From Epiperipatus broadwayi (Eukaryota; Onychophora; Udeonychophora; Euonychophora; Peripatidae), in NCBI GenBank assembly GCA_028023455.1, contig JAQFVV010006246.1, positions 3,835,501 through 3,899,500 of the forward strand: a stretch of 64,000 bases of DNA, given 5' to 3'. Shown piece by piece: positions 1 to 12,618 of this stretch (position 1 is its first letter; every line of letters begins with the position of its first letter). The notes under the pieces are model-generated. The model was not told where the DNA came from. It ran no database searches and was given only the letters and a program-made list of their open reading frames with translations. Both the position numbers and the translations under genes were made by a program.

Positions 1-3000
1 TTGTTTGGGAAAAAGCATCTCAACACTTTTTAATGGCTACTACAGGCTTTTTTATATCATATTTTTCAGTGTTCTCCTCCCCCTTTTACTTTTGCAACGT
101 CACTTGTTTACTGACTTCCAACTTTGCCTTTAACTAAATTTTCCACTTTTTTAAATATTAGCCACAGCCAAATCTGGAGATAAAAGCTCTATTCCCTTGG
201 GTTTCCCAATTGCATTTAGCATGAATTTATGCCTGGCTGGATTTTCTAATTTGTTTTTATCTATAATTTTAAATGAGATCAATTTTCAGCTAATAGATTA
301 TTTTTAGACAAAATGTTAAAACTCGTCAATAATTTACAGCCTTTGTAATTTTAAACAAACAATAGAACTCGAAAATTATTTAAATTGAATATTAAAACTT
401 AAATGAATAATTTTATAAATTTAAACTTATTATTTTGTTACATATATAAATTCTAACTACACACTACTATGCTTACTTCAGTTTTAACAAACATAGGGTG
501 GTATGTGTATATATGCTGCATCCTCATATTATAATTAACTAGGTGATTATATGCACACATACTTGGCAATGTTACAAGCACACTCAAAGTTTTAAATTAG
601 AGAAATACACGCAATCTGAGTGAAACAGAAATACACTATCATTGAACATAATAGGTGAAATAGGCAGGTCAATAGATCTGTTTCACTATGTCACAAGAAA
701 TTAAGTATTTAATCATTGCACCTATTTACTAAGACAACAGAATTACTAAATAAATTTATCACTGCATATTTCAATATTGTATAATTACAATAGAATTTGA
801 TAAATCTGTTAATAAAATAGACAATATGACTGTATACTTATAAGTGGATCAGAAATAAGATTTCCTGAGATATCAAAAATCTGTATATGGCTAAAATAAG
901 TTGAAAATAATTACAAATATTTGATTGGCTTTCCCAAATATAAATAAAAATAAAAGCTGTTATTGGTTTGCATAAACCAATTAATTATGAATATAATTCA
1001 AATTTCCAGAGAAATTATTATTAATTATTAGAAAAATTATAAATATACATATTGCTATGACCTGAGGGTATTAATTTAATACCATTTGGGAGAGCATCAC
1101 TTTATGAAATAAACTTAGTACAAGTTTAATAATAAAAACTGTAAATTTAATAATAATATATAAGATTAAAAAGTAATAAATAAATCAAAATATCCTAACA
1201 AATAAATATAGTCTCTTATTTATCTGCTAGTTTGGTGTTTAGCTTCTCACACATTCAGGATAACATAACATTACATTTATGTACTTGTTACAAGTATATA
1301 TTTATACATAAATTTCAAGAATAATTAACTTATTTGATAGTTCAATATTTGCTTTTAACCTATAATACTGTTATTTTTATAGATGGATTATTCTCTCTCA
1401 AAGTTTTCTTTCATGCTTCCTAGCACACACACTTTTAAGGCAGTAATTAGCTATCGTGCTGCTACTATCTTCTTTCTGGTATCTCTATTTTCAATCTATT
1501 TAATATAGGCACAAACATTCCCCAATACATATAGAAAAATCTGGATATTTGTCAGCTTCAGTTATTCTTGCATTAATAAGTTATTGTTCAATTGTCATAT
1601 GCCTGAAAAAATTGATAACAAATTAAGATTACTGGAACAGACATTTTTTCATATAAGTTGTAATGAAAATATGTGTGAATGGCATGCAATGATTAATATG
1701 TTTCTCATTAAGAAGCCAATTTTATGTATCAAAAATAATCAATTTATATTTCCAAATATGGTTGGACTGATATTCCTAATTATTATTATGATCGGCTTTA
1801 TTTTATAAAGCAAAACAATACAATCTGTTTTATAGAACTTAAGCAATATAATTATAGCATTTGGAAAGCACTCAAACTAGCATATATACACACACAGTGC
1901 TCTAGTAGCAATATTCTAATTTCATTTAGCTAAATCCATTGTAGACATGACACCTTAGGGATTGATCATGCATGTAATCAAGGTTTGAAATGTAGGGTGG
2001 AGGGAGTATTCAAATTAAACAAAAGAATATTTAATTAAGAATAAAATGACAATAATTGATATTAGAATTGAGTATTTACAATTTAGAATCCATAATAATA
2101 TGCTCATAATAAATTAGGAAATAAACATTTACAGAAGTATTTTAAAAAATCATATTCAAAGTTAAAATAAAAATTACACAAATTATCAATGTTTCTAAAT
2201 AATATAGAAAAATAAATTATTTAAAAAATGATTAACAGTTTAGAATTATTTATAATTCATATTTTCACTCCTATTTCAAGATGACAATTCAGTAATATAT
2301 TCTATATGTTATTTTTTCTTTATTGTTTTTATTTTTTGATGAAATCCAGTGTTTACATTGAATAGTTGACATAACTATTTCTTGTTTTAGAATTCTTACT
2401 AGAATTTTTGTTGAAGTTTTCAATTTAAATAAGTTGAAAATGACCAGTTTGACCAAAAAGAAAAATTCAAGGACTATTTTATAAACAATGTTGCAATAAT
2501 TTCTTTTTCATTCAACATTTTCAGATAATAAAGATAGTTTTAAGCATAAAGTATGTGTTGATTAATTTTACTGTAGTAAAATAGTTAAATAACAGATGGT
2601 TTAAAGAAACAAAATAATTCTAGATTTTGAAAAAAAATATTAAAATAAAATTAGATAAAAATTCAAGTATGATTTAACATTTATATTTGAATAGCAGTTC
2701 AGGAAAAGTAACATGAAAAAGTATAAATGGTATGAAAAGCCTATGTCCAGATTTAAATTACTAACATGGAACATTTTAATTTAATAAATAAATTTATATG
2801 CCAAATACTGAAAATTATAGACAAATTTTATTATGTAAAAATGTAATCTAAAATAAATATGTTAGATATAAAATACTGAATATAAATTTTTATTATTTAT
2901 AAAAAAAAAAGTAAAGATTTAAAAAAAAAACTAAGTTATTATAGATAAGAACTTTATAAATTATATTTGTAACTAGTAAGAAGCTTTAAGTGGCTTAACT

Positions 3001-3543
3001 TGTTTTTAAAATAAGAGATTAAGAGACATCTGGTATATAATAACAATAAAGATATAATTTTAATAGAAATATGTATTTAGATTAAATTTTCTATAAACTA
3101 AAAATTAGTATATAAAAGCTTGTCTATGTTAAAGGAACCTATATCAGTTATAATAAGAAAGCAATATCACATAGAAATAAGAAACACAGTAAACATAACC
3201 TAGGAACATCAAAATCTTAAAATAACAGAAAGAAGTTAGAAACTGATGTAAATAATTTTATATGGTTTTTATTCATGATTTCAGTATTTAAGTTAGTGTT
3301 TTTTTTCATATCACTTGCTATATTTTTAATTTGAGTAGTATATCAACTTTCTGAATATGTGGCCTGTTGCTTATCAATCTTATTTATGTCCAAGAGCTTT
3401 AATACCTATAGACAATCTTCAATGTGAATACCTGTTTTATTAAAAACTGACTTTGGATTGTATATAAAATCATTCAGTTTCAAAAATACACTATTATTTT
3501 ACTAAAGAAAGAAAAAAGTAACAAGAAATTTTATGATCCACAC
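1..3543. other. AT-rich noncoding sequence
   Basis: Very AT-rich sequence with short homopolymer runs. No open frame longer than about 75 codons has protein-like composition, and no CUB exon signature (CGG near the start, CxW, DYVEIRDG-like) was seen on either strand. It is either an upstream intron of the CUB gene or intergenic DNA; the sequence does not decide. Confidence 0.6.
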
Positions 3544-5723
3544 TGTAATGGGCACATACGCCATTACATTATTTTTTTATTAGTAGTAAACATGAAAAAA
3601 ATAAAAGTTCGCCAATAGAAACTTCTTTTTTTAAAAATTAAAAATTGGAAATTAAAAAAATCATCTTAAACTCGTATATATATAAAATCGCACAGATAAA
3701 AAAAATTATTAAAATAAAACTTTATTAAAAATAGAAAAACTAAATCTTTTAACAAAAAGATTTAGAGATAAAAATATATCTTTAAGTATACAAAACAAAT
3801 TAATTAATGTTATTGAAAAATGGAAATGATTATTTTAATTAGTCCAAGTGAACTAGCCCTTGGGCATTTAAATGTATAAGCAATGGTCAGATAGGAAAAC
3901 AATAGAAACTAATAGCAAATAAAAAGAAATCCCTTAGGAATCAGACCTCAACGAAAGGATCTTCATCATCATGACGTAATATTGAGTTAATCCGCAAAAT
4001 TAATGTAAAAGGAAAGGTTTGGAAATAAAAAATTAATTAGAGACAGATGTGTGATAGTGGTGGTGATACGTATTAGTGCGGAGTTGAAGGAGAAGGGATT
4101 GAAAAGACGCACTCTTCAATCCCTTCAGTTCTGCTAAAAAAAGAAAGAGAAATGATATCGTTTTCTACATCGAGGACCAGCTAAAGTAAAAGACCTCGGG
4201 ATGAATCAAAAAAACGGCCAACAGCATACCGGTCTCTTTAGGAGGCATGGGATATTCACATTTCAAATGGCAAGCAATGGATAATTAAGGAACATTTCTA
4301 AAAACGTAAGAACTTTTATGAACTCTAAGCTTTAAATGAATATTTCTAAAATTTCAGTATACTAAACACTAAGAACTTTAAATCTATAAACTTGTTCCAG
4401 TATTTAAAAAAAATAGCAATAGAATCCTATCTGACCAACTTAATTCTTTATTAATAAGTATTTTTATTGATGTATTTCTTTTTTTTAATCATTTCCATTT
4501 ATTTATTTATTTTTTTTTGGTTCTTTTAAGTTTTATTTATGATTTTTGTTTTTCGCTAATTTAATATTATATAAATGTTAAACTTAAGTCGGGCGTGAAT
4601 GGCTATATAGATTTGTAAAGTTTTATTAGGGGAGGGTAATCTTAGGTTATTCATTTTGTAGTTGAATTAGGTCAGTGGATTGGATATATTGGTGTAATTA
4701 GTAGATGTAGTACGAGATTCACTACAGGCAGAATCGCTTTATATGCCGCACACTTCCTTTTTGCCTATGGAATGCGATCGTAAGTTGGCAAAATGACCGC
4801 AGTCCTTTCCTATGGAGTTTTTTTTTATTGCTCTTCTTGTCAGATAGATGTAGTATTCCTATCTGATGAGAGGCAATTTCTTCTCTTAACCTTTTGTGCT
4901 GCCATATTCGTGTTACATTGAATGCATCGATATATCAGATGGATTGACGTTGGTTTGACTGCGAACTTTTGGCCTAAGGTTAAATAAGGATAGAATATTT
5001 TCTTTTCAAATGCAAATCTATGTAGTCTATTCATACTCGACACTCTAAATAAAAATGCATTAAATTTAAGTTGGGTATGGACGTTGCATGGATTCATTAT
5101 CGGTTACTTATGTTTGTGGTTTTCATATTCGATTGGAATATATAAGTCATCGATGTCAATGCGGCATCTTATGATGAATGCCATTGGGTTTCTTGTATTC
5201 CCTCTGCAATTGACATTATCAATGACTTTGTATTTTGATCGGTGATGTTTAATTTGAAATGTTTTTAACCGTGTAATCTATGTAACCGATCTATACTCAA
5301 CATTATAAAACAAACTTTTATAAACCCATCTGTGCGAACTTATAAAAATTAAAATGTAAATTAAAATCTAAAATAAAATTTTAAAATGTAGTTAAATGCT
5401 AAAGTAAACATACTAAAATAATAATGCTAAATTTTATATATATGTGCATAAATAAATGTTTGTGTGTATAATTACTGGCAGTGGCTTATTTTATTCTTTT
5501 TTATATATTCTTAGATAAGAATTTATTATAAAATATAAATCTCTGCTATTCCACTGAGCTAGTGACAATGGGCTAATGACCGGAATCAAAATATATAAAA
5601 AAAAAAAATTTTTTTTTGACTTACGTATCTGCCTACTTTATAAATTTTCTAGGTTCAAATGCCTAGTGGCACCCTGTAGTGTAGATTACATTAAGTCTCA
5701 CTTATTCTCCAGATCATTATAAT
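3544..5723 (+). repeat. 2.2-kb dispersed repeat, copy A
   Basis: This block matches 6442-8614 almost base for base, in direct orientation and offset by about 2.9 kb. It also matches the reverse complement of 26793-28920 with lower identity. It begins TGTAATGG, and its first 25 bases can fold on themselves because TGTAATGG is answered by CCATTACA. The right end is TTACATTAAG followed by a weaker shared tail ending near ATTATAA. A minus-strand 85-codon frame at 4840-5097 is kept open in copy B with only two amino-acid changes, but it matches no family I know. The copies could be long terminal repeats (TGTAA start, 718-bp interior between A and B), but no clear target duplication or coding interior supports that. 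Confidence 0.85.
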
Positions 5724-6441
5724 TGGCTTCCCAATGTGAGCCGATCTTTGATAAACCACGAGGGCCCTGAGTAAATTTCTTTTTTCAAAATGAAATATTT
5801 TTATCTGTTTACATAAAGTCGTATACTTTAAATCTTATAAAAGCACAGCCAGATAGAAATAGCACATATATTAAACATGAGAAAGTATAAATAATTTTAA
5901 ATTGTATTTTGTTAAAAAGAAAGTCAAAAGATTGCAATTAATATGTTTTTTTTTGTTTGTTAAAATATATTATTCTTTTATGTGTATAGACGCGCACAGC
6001 CACGTAAGTTTATGATAGTAAATGTGGTACCTTACGATGAGTACTTTTGGGAATTTATTTCAGAGTAACCCTATTTAAGCATTTCATTCGGTCATAAATA
6101 AGTTGGTGGTATTTATAATTGTGCTGCAAATATACACATATAAACCCATTATTTCTTAAAACATATTTACCTCAATGCAACCTTCCTAAATAAATAACTT
6201 GCTTGTCATGCCGTGTGTAAGAAAAAAATGTATAAAAAATAGAACTCTATGGGGGAGGAAGTGTAAATGTAGTGGTTCTTTGGAAAGCGATGGTCAACAT
6301 TTTTTTTTTGTATATAGTCTTTTTGTAAAATTACTAACCGGATGTTTTTGTAAATGTCTTCGTTAATCGTGTACCATAATTACTAACCCTAAGTAAAATA
6401 TTTATTTTTGTTTTTTTTTTTTTTAAGCAAGTTTACTGATA
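5724..6441. other. Spacer between repeat copies A and B
   Basis: A 718-bp stretch between the two direct 2.2-kb copies. It starts with TTGGCTTCCCAATG, which could serve as a primer-binding site (TGG...) if the copies are LTRs. A purine-rich run (GGGGGAGGAAG) lies near 6250, about 190 bp before copy B rather than next to it. No open frame resembles gag or pol. If this is an LTR element it is non-autonomous; otherwise the pair is a duplication with unique filler. Confidence 0.5.
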
Positions 6442-8614
6442 TGTAATGGGCACATATGCTGTTACATTATTTTTTTATTAGTATAAACATGAAATTAAAA
6501 TAAAATAGTTCGCAAATAAAAACTTCTTTTTTTTTAAGAATTAAAAATTGGAAATTAAAAAAATCATCTTAAACTCGTATATATATAAAATCGCACAGAT
6601 AAAAAAAATTATTAAAATAAAACTTTATTAAAAATAGAAAAACTAAATCTTTCAACAAAAAGATTTAGAGATAAAAATATATCTTTAAGTTTGGAAAACA
6701 AATTAATTAATGTTATTGAAAAATGGAAATGATTATTTTAATTAGTCCAAGTGAACTAGCCCTTGGGCATTTAAATGTATAAGCAACGGTCAGATAGGAA
6801 AACAATAGAAACTAATAGCAAATAAAAAGAAATCCCTTAGGAATCGGACCTCAACGAAAGGATCTTCATCATCATGACGTAATGTTGAGTTAATCCGCAA
6901 AATTAATATAAAAGGAAAGGTTTGGAAATAAAAAAATTAATTAGAGACAGAGATGTGTGATAGTGGTGGTGATACATGTTAGTGCGGAGTTGAAGGAGAA
7001 GGGATTGAAAAGACGCACTCTTCAATCCCTTCAGTTCTGCTAAGAAAAGAAAGAGAAATGACCTATCATTTTCTACATTGAGGACCAGCTAAAGTAAAAG
7101 ACCTCCGGATGAATAAATAAAATGGCCAACAGAATACCAATCTCTTTAGGATGGCAGGGAATTCACGTTGGACCAAATGGCAAGCAATGGATAAAAAGGA
7201 ACATTTCTAAAACCATAAGAACTTTTTGAACTTCTAAATAAATATTAATTTGAAAACACTAAGAACTTTAAATCTATAAACTTTCCCAGTATTTAAAAAA
7301 ATAGCAATAGAATCCTATCTGACCAAACTAAATTCCTTATTAATTCTTTTTATTGATGTATTTCTTTTTTTTTTTAATCATTTCCATTTATTTATTTATT
7401 TATTTTTTGGTTCTTTTAAGTTTTATTTATGATTTTTGTTTTTCGCTAATTTAATATTATATAAATGTTAAACTTAAGTCGGGTGTGAATGGCTATATAG
7501 ATTTGTAAAGTTTTATTAGGGGAGGGTAATCTTAGGTTATTCATTTCATAGTTGAATTAGGTCAATGGATTGGATATATTGGTGTAATTAGTAGATGTAG
7601 TACAAGATTCGCTATGGGCAGAATCGCTTTATACGCCGCACACTTCCTTTTTGCCTATGGAATGCGATCATAAGTTGGCAAAATGACCGCAGTCCTTTCC
7701 TATGGAGTTTTTTTTTATTGCTCTTCTTGTCAGATAGATGTAGTATTCCTATCTGATGAGAGGCAATTTCTTCTCTTAACCTTTTGTGCTGCCATATTCA
7801 TGTTACATTGAATGCATCGATATATCAGATGGATTGACGTTGGTTTGACTGCGAACTTTTGGCCTAAGGTTAAATAAGGATAGAATATTTTCTTTTCAAA
7901 TGCAAATCTATGTAGTCTATTCATACTCGACACTCTAAATAAAAATGCATTAAATTTAAGTTGGGTATGGATGTTGCATGGATTCATTATCAGTTACTTA
8001 TGTTTGTGGTTTTCATATTCGATTGGAATATATAAGTCATCGATGTCAATGTGGCATCTTATGATGAATGCCATTGGGTTTCTTTTATTCCCTCTGCAAT
8101 TGACGTTATCAATGACTTTGTATTTTGATCGGTGATGTTTAATTTGAAATGTTTTTAACCGTGTAATCTATGTAACCGATCTATACTCAACATTATAAAA
8201 CAAACTTTTATAAACCCATCTGTGCGAACTTATAAAAATTAAAATGTAAATTAAAATCTAAAATAAAATTTAAAAATGTAGTTAAATGCTAAAGTAAACA
8301 TACTAAAATAATAATGCTAAATTTTATATATATGTGCGTAAATAAATGTTTGTGTGTATAATTACTGGCAGTGGCTTATTTTATTCTTTTTTATATATTC
8401 TTAGATAAGAATTTATTATAAAATATAAATCTCTGCTATTCCACTGAGCTAGTGACAATGGGCTAATGACCCGAATCTTTAATATATAAAAAAAATTTTT
8501 TTTTTTTTTGACTTACATATCTGCCTACTATATAAATTTTTCTAGGCTCAAATGCCTAGTGGCGCCCTGTAGTGTAGATACATTAAGTAGCTCTTTCTCC
8601 GGATTGTTATAACA
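6442..8614 (+). repeat. 2.2-kb dispersed repeat, copy B
   Basis: Near-identical direct copy of 3544-5723, starting TGTAATGG and ending near TGTTATAACA. Differences from copy A are scattered substitutions and small indels, mostly in homopolymers, plus a short reworked patch around 7200-7260. The minus-strand 85-codon frame is at 7730-7987. High A/B identity points to recent duplication or to paired LTRs of one insertion. Confidence 0.85.
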
Positions 8615-9199
8615 CCAAGCCAATAATCATAAATAAAATTCATACATAAATAGGATTGACAGTAAAAGTATTAACAGTAATGTTTTGTTTAACCATGTAG
8701 GTTAATCAATTTATGAAATAATTGTTAGGCTAACCAACATCTAACTGGCTCAATATTGTATAATGTTCATAATATTCCATGCAAGTAATGCATAAACCTA
8801 GCTGATAGTTCTTGGCAGGTATATTCAAGTTAATATTCCATTGAGCCTAGTTGTTAATATGTGAGTAGGAATTGCTAATAAGAATCAAATTAAATATTAA
8901 TTACAATGAATACTCCAGCAATTATTATTCTTATGCATAGGTAAAATATTAGAATGAATCTCTAACAAATAATTATTATTATAACTGGAATAACATTAAT
9001 GAATATTTTATCCACAATAGTACCCTATCTCTCTCTCTTTACCTACTGCAAACTTTCCCTATGCACTTCCTTTGCTCTGTGTAGTATCATTCATGTGTAA
9101 TTGTAATCAGCCAATAGTGTTGCTAGTATATCACACTTCTGCCCCACTATACAGAAACAGGAGTACCAATGAAATGAATACATTTTTTTTCTGTATATA
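8615..9199. other. AT-rich noncoding sequence
   Basis: No coding signal and no match to the other repeats in the window was seen. Confidence 0.5.
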
Positions 9200-11710
9200 A
9201 ATGTATAATCTGGAATACCATACAAAATTTTCTCTCTCATTTAGAAGATATAATCTTTTGAGAATTTGGATGACAGTTTTTTTCTTTGAGATCATGGCAG
9301 TCTTTCTTTACTGTTCTCTTTGTTTGCCACTTCCATTTGCATTTCTTCCCTTTGAGGGTATGATCATCTACTACTTGTACCTGTTGAGTATCTGATTGTC
9401 CAGTTTGCAGTTTATCTATTTCTGCTTTTTCTCTGTCAGTTTGACAATTCTACTTCTGCTGGGTTTATTTTTCCTCAGCTTGGAGAACTGTGGTGGCATA
9501 TGTGGTTGATGTGTCACTTGTATACTACATCATCTTCTGTTCTCACCACTGCTATAAATTTGGATGTGAAGTTGACCATTTCTCCCTTTATCCATGTTTT
9601 ATATAGACTATCTCTGATCCACACCTTTTTTCTTATTATGAATGTTTTATGTTCTATTTTGGCCTGTGGATACATGTTTCATTGCAGTAGCAGGGTCAGT
9701 TCTGTCCTTAACCTCCATTTCAATAATAGTTTGGCTGGAGACTTTTCACTCACTGCTGTTGGTGTAGAGTGTTGGCTTAACAATATGCAAGCAGTGTTTC
9801 TTGCATTTTCGTTGACTTTTTTTTTCAGTGCATGTTTTTATGAAGGACTCAATGTCTTCATTTATCTTAGGCCACCAGACACAGATTTTTGCAAGTGCCT
9901 TGGCATGGATTACTCCTGGGTGTCCATTGTGCAGCATTTTTTACACCTGGTTTTAGCCTGTGATGGTATATATCTCTATCTCCACTTGATATGCACCTTT
10001 TGCAAGCTGATAAGCTTGAATAGGCATTCCAGAAAACCAGTGGCAAGTTTTTTTGGTCTTTTACTGGGTCAACCTTTGCTAATCCATTTTATAAGTAATT
10101 GATATCTTGGATCATCATCTGTCCACTCTGCTATTTTTTTACTATTTATCTGTAAATTCCAATTATCTATATAATTAATCTCCACATTGACCTTTTTTAT
10201 TTCAGTTGTTTCTGGCATCTGTGAAAGTGCATCTGAATGTTGTATCAAATTGCCCTCCTCCAGTGCAGCATGCATGGGCTAAAATGATCTGGAATTGGTT
10301 TTGCCTTTGCCAATATTCCCAATAGTGGTTTGTGATCAGCTGACTGTAAATTGTCAGCCATATACATATTGATGGAATGGCCAGAGCTTCCTTGTCAAGT
10401 TGACTATAGTTTCTTTTTATGTTGGTTACAATTCATGATGCATATGCTATTGAGCTCTCTCCTTTGTATGGACAGTGAATCAACACTGCTTCAATTGCAT
10501 ACTCTGATGCATCTATTGTCAGTACTATCTCCAATTTACAGTTGTAGTAAATTAACAACTTTTCTGATATTAATAGGGATTTTGTTTTCACAAATGCATT
10601 TTCTTCATTTGTTGACCATTCCCAGTTCTGATTTTTCTTCAAGAGTTTATATAGAGGTTGACTCACAAGTGCTTTCCTTTTAAAGAAAGACTTGAAGTAA
10701 TGAATCAGCCCCAGAAATGCCTAAAGTTGTTTCACATTTTTTGATCTGGGTGTATTCTTTACTGTTCTACTTTTATCTGGTTTTTTGATTCCGTATTTAA
10801 TGTCATGCCAAAACCCTCAAACCTACTGCACACTTGTGTAATTCTCTTTCTGAGTCTTTCTTCAGTGTTAATTGTAATCAGGAGATCATCAAAATATGGG
10901 ATTACTCTCACTTTTCCATGGAGTAACCAGTTGATTTTTGCTTGAAAATGGTGCCATGCTAATTCCAAATGGAAGATGGTTATATCTGAATAATCCTAAG
11001 TGAGTTGTGATTGTTACTATTTCAAAGTTTCCTTACATACTGGTATCTGATGAAAAGCTATGTGGAGATCAAGTTTTGTGAAATGTGATGATTTTTGCAA
11101 TAATGCTAGAATTTCTTATGCATTCAGAACAGAGTATATACTTTTACAAAGATTTATATTAACTGTTATTCTATAGTCTCCACAAATATGTTTTTTTTCC
11201 CATCTAGTTTATTAACTATAACAATTGGTGTGTCCCACTCAGGGTCTTCTGTTGAGCTTATTATTCTCTTTTGCATGAGTTCTGTGAGTGCTTCTATTTT
11301 TGTTCTTTGCACAAATGGCATCTTCCATGCTTTACATATGACTGAGGTTGAAATGGCTCTTGAGTTCTAATTGCACCAGTGTTATTTTTATCTCCCCCAG
11401 TTTTGGCTTAAATAGGTTTGGGAATTTATTTTGCATTTCAATCTCAATATTGATTTTTTCAATTACATTTATGGTAATCCTGAGTGGTCTGAACCAATTC
11501 CGGCCTATTAGTGAAGTAATACAGCTCTCAGAGATTGAGATTGTCTATAAATATAAAACTGCAGCTACCTTTCAAGATTTTTGCACTCACTTCATAACTG
11601 CTAGAAGCAAAATATTTTTCCTGTGGGTACTTTTATTTTTACTGGGGATAAACCCTCAGGCACCAAGCAGCCTATTTCACTGGATTATCCACAAAAAAAG
11701 ATTTTAAATA
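9200..11710 (-). mobile_element. Decayed Ty3/gypsy retrotransposon pol
   Basis: Read on the minus strand, the order is that of Ty3/gypsy Pol. Near 11500 comes the post-protease motif LIGRNWF. The RT start follows at 11360-11130 (TELMQKRIISSTEDPEWDTPIVIVNKLDGKK, split here as TELMQKRIISS and DPEWDTPIVIV, then CGDYRITVN). The RT active site VIPYFDDLLIT lies at 10759-10968. The thumb and RNase H start (PLYKLLKKNQNWEW, LTIDASEYAIEAVL) lie at 10433-10666. The RNase H tail (SDALSQMPE) is at 10069-10275. The integrase zinc-binding domain (HPGVIHAKALAKICVWWP) is at 9746-9937. A C-terminal segment (KGEMVNFTSKF, HINHI) lies near 9490-9600. Several frameshifts and stops separate these pieces. The integrase DDE core expected between the zinc domain and the C-terminal segment is absent, so the copy is dead. 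No LTRs were identified. Confidence 0.85.
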
Positions 11711-11976
11711 CTCCAAATATTTAATTCCACAATTATCTCAAAGGAACAAGAAATTGACCTAACTTATGCTATCAGACGATGCATATTTAAACACAAACAA
11801 TATAATTTGCAAACTTTATCATAATCAAATGTTATATGGTGAGGTATGTAGAGAGAGAATTTAGGCCAAATTAACATTAAAATAGCATATTTATTTACAA
11901 AAAAAAAAACATTATAATAATAAGAATAAAAAAATAAATATTAAACTAGATACACATTTATTTAGTATAGTTAAAT

Positions 11977-12240
11977 CTACTAAACATCACATGATCACCA
12001 TCTCATGCTAGCACATAACTGTTAGTAAACAGGCAAAAACTCTCCATATAATATTGCCACCTTGTGCTAACCAGAGTAATCAATGGATGCCAGAAATCCC
12101 TATCCAGTGCCTACTCATCCAATATCCCCAGACTAGTTTCTGGTTAGCACAAGGTGGCACTACTATATGAAGAGTTTTTGCCTGTTTACTAACAGTTATG
12201 TGCTAGCATGAGATGGTGATCGTGTGATGTTTAGTGGTTT
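11977..12240. repeat. Hammerhead-family palindromic repeat, short copy
   Basis: Two arms of about 90 bp (11981-12072 and 12142-12233) are reverse complements. They start TAAACATCACATG and end CGTGTGATGTTTA. The loop holds a partial reverse-complement of the family's ribozyme region (GACTAGTTTC). The arms match the outer arms of the copies at 37038-37682 and 57076-57463. The sequence continues into a second, plus-oriented half-unit at 12300-12618. Confidence 0.8.
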
Positions 12241-12299
12241 AACACCAATCCTGCCTAATAGGATAATGATGGCTATGGTTGTTAAAGAGTCAAAGTCAC

Positions 12300-12618
12300 C
12301 AAAATGTATGAGTTCAGACCCATATGACTATATAAGCTATCGAGCTTAGATTGAAAATATTAGTGTGTTTTCAATTTCATTCTCATAGTTTTGTAGTAAA
12401 GTAGAGATAAAAGGTGGCTGCTGGAGGGTTGCATTAGATCCTAAGATCAAGGTGCAGTCTTCTCAGATCCAAGGCTCCCCACTGATGAAGGCCACAAGCC
12501 AGAAACTAGTCTGGGGATATTAGATGAGTAGGCACTAGATAGGGATTTTACGCACAAGCCTTCTGGCATCCATGATCTGTTCTAAAAGGGCCTCCAATAT
12601 GGGGGGTTTTTTCCTGTT
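12300..12618 (+). repeat. Hammerhead-family repeat half-unit
   Basis: Matches the right arm of the palindromic element at 37330-37632, from the central ATATGACTATATAAGC region through the ribozyme to the GCCTTCTGGCATCCAT tail. The inverted left arm is missing. What lies beside it instead is the short palindrome at 11977-12240, so this locus is a rearranged or doubly inserted copy. Confidence 0.75.
12476..12517 (+). ncRNA. Hammerhead ribozyme (type I, 2-bp stem III)
   Basis: The core motifs are CTGATGA at 12482-12488 and GAAAC at 12502-12506, then TA, then GTC at 12509-12511. Stem I pairs TCCCCA (12476-12481) with TGGGGA (12512-12517) perfectly over 6 bp. Stem II is GGC/GCC closed by the loop CACAA, with an A-A mismatch at its base where a G-C pair is usual. 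Stem III is only AC/GT with a two-base loop. Predicted cleavage is after C12511. Hammerheads with such short stem III are known from non-autonomous retroelements and often act as dimers. The base-of-stem-II mismatch could weaken activity. Confidence 0.75.

Noticed and set aside
4840-5097. 85-codon minus frame as a gene (also 7730-7987)
   Set aside because: Open in two near-identical repeat copies, where shared openness is expected by descent, but broken in the diverged copy C. No recognisable domain. Kept only as a note on the repeat.
3544-8614. Firm call of a complete LTR retrotransposon
   Set aside because: TG start and a possible primer site are present, but similarity between copies extends past the TTACA end, no polypurine tract abuts copy B, and no target duplication was found.
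9500-10102. 200-codon plus-strand open frame
   Set aside because: It lies antisense to recognisable gypsy integrase and RNase H segments and has no domain of its own; a shadow frame.
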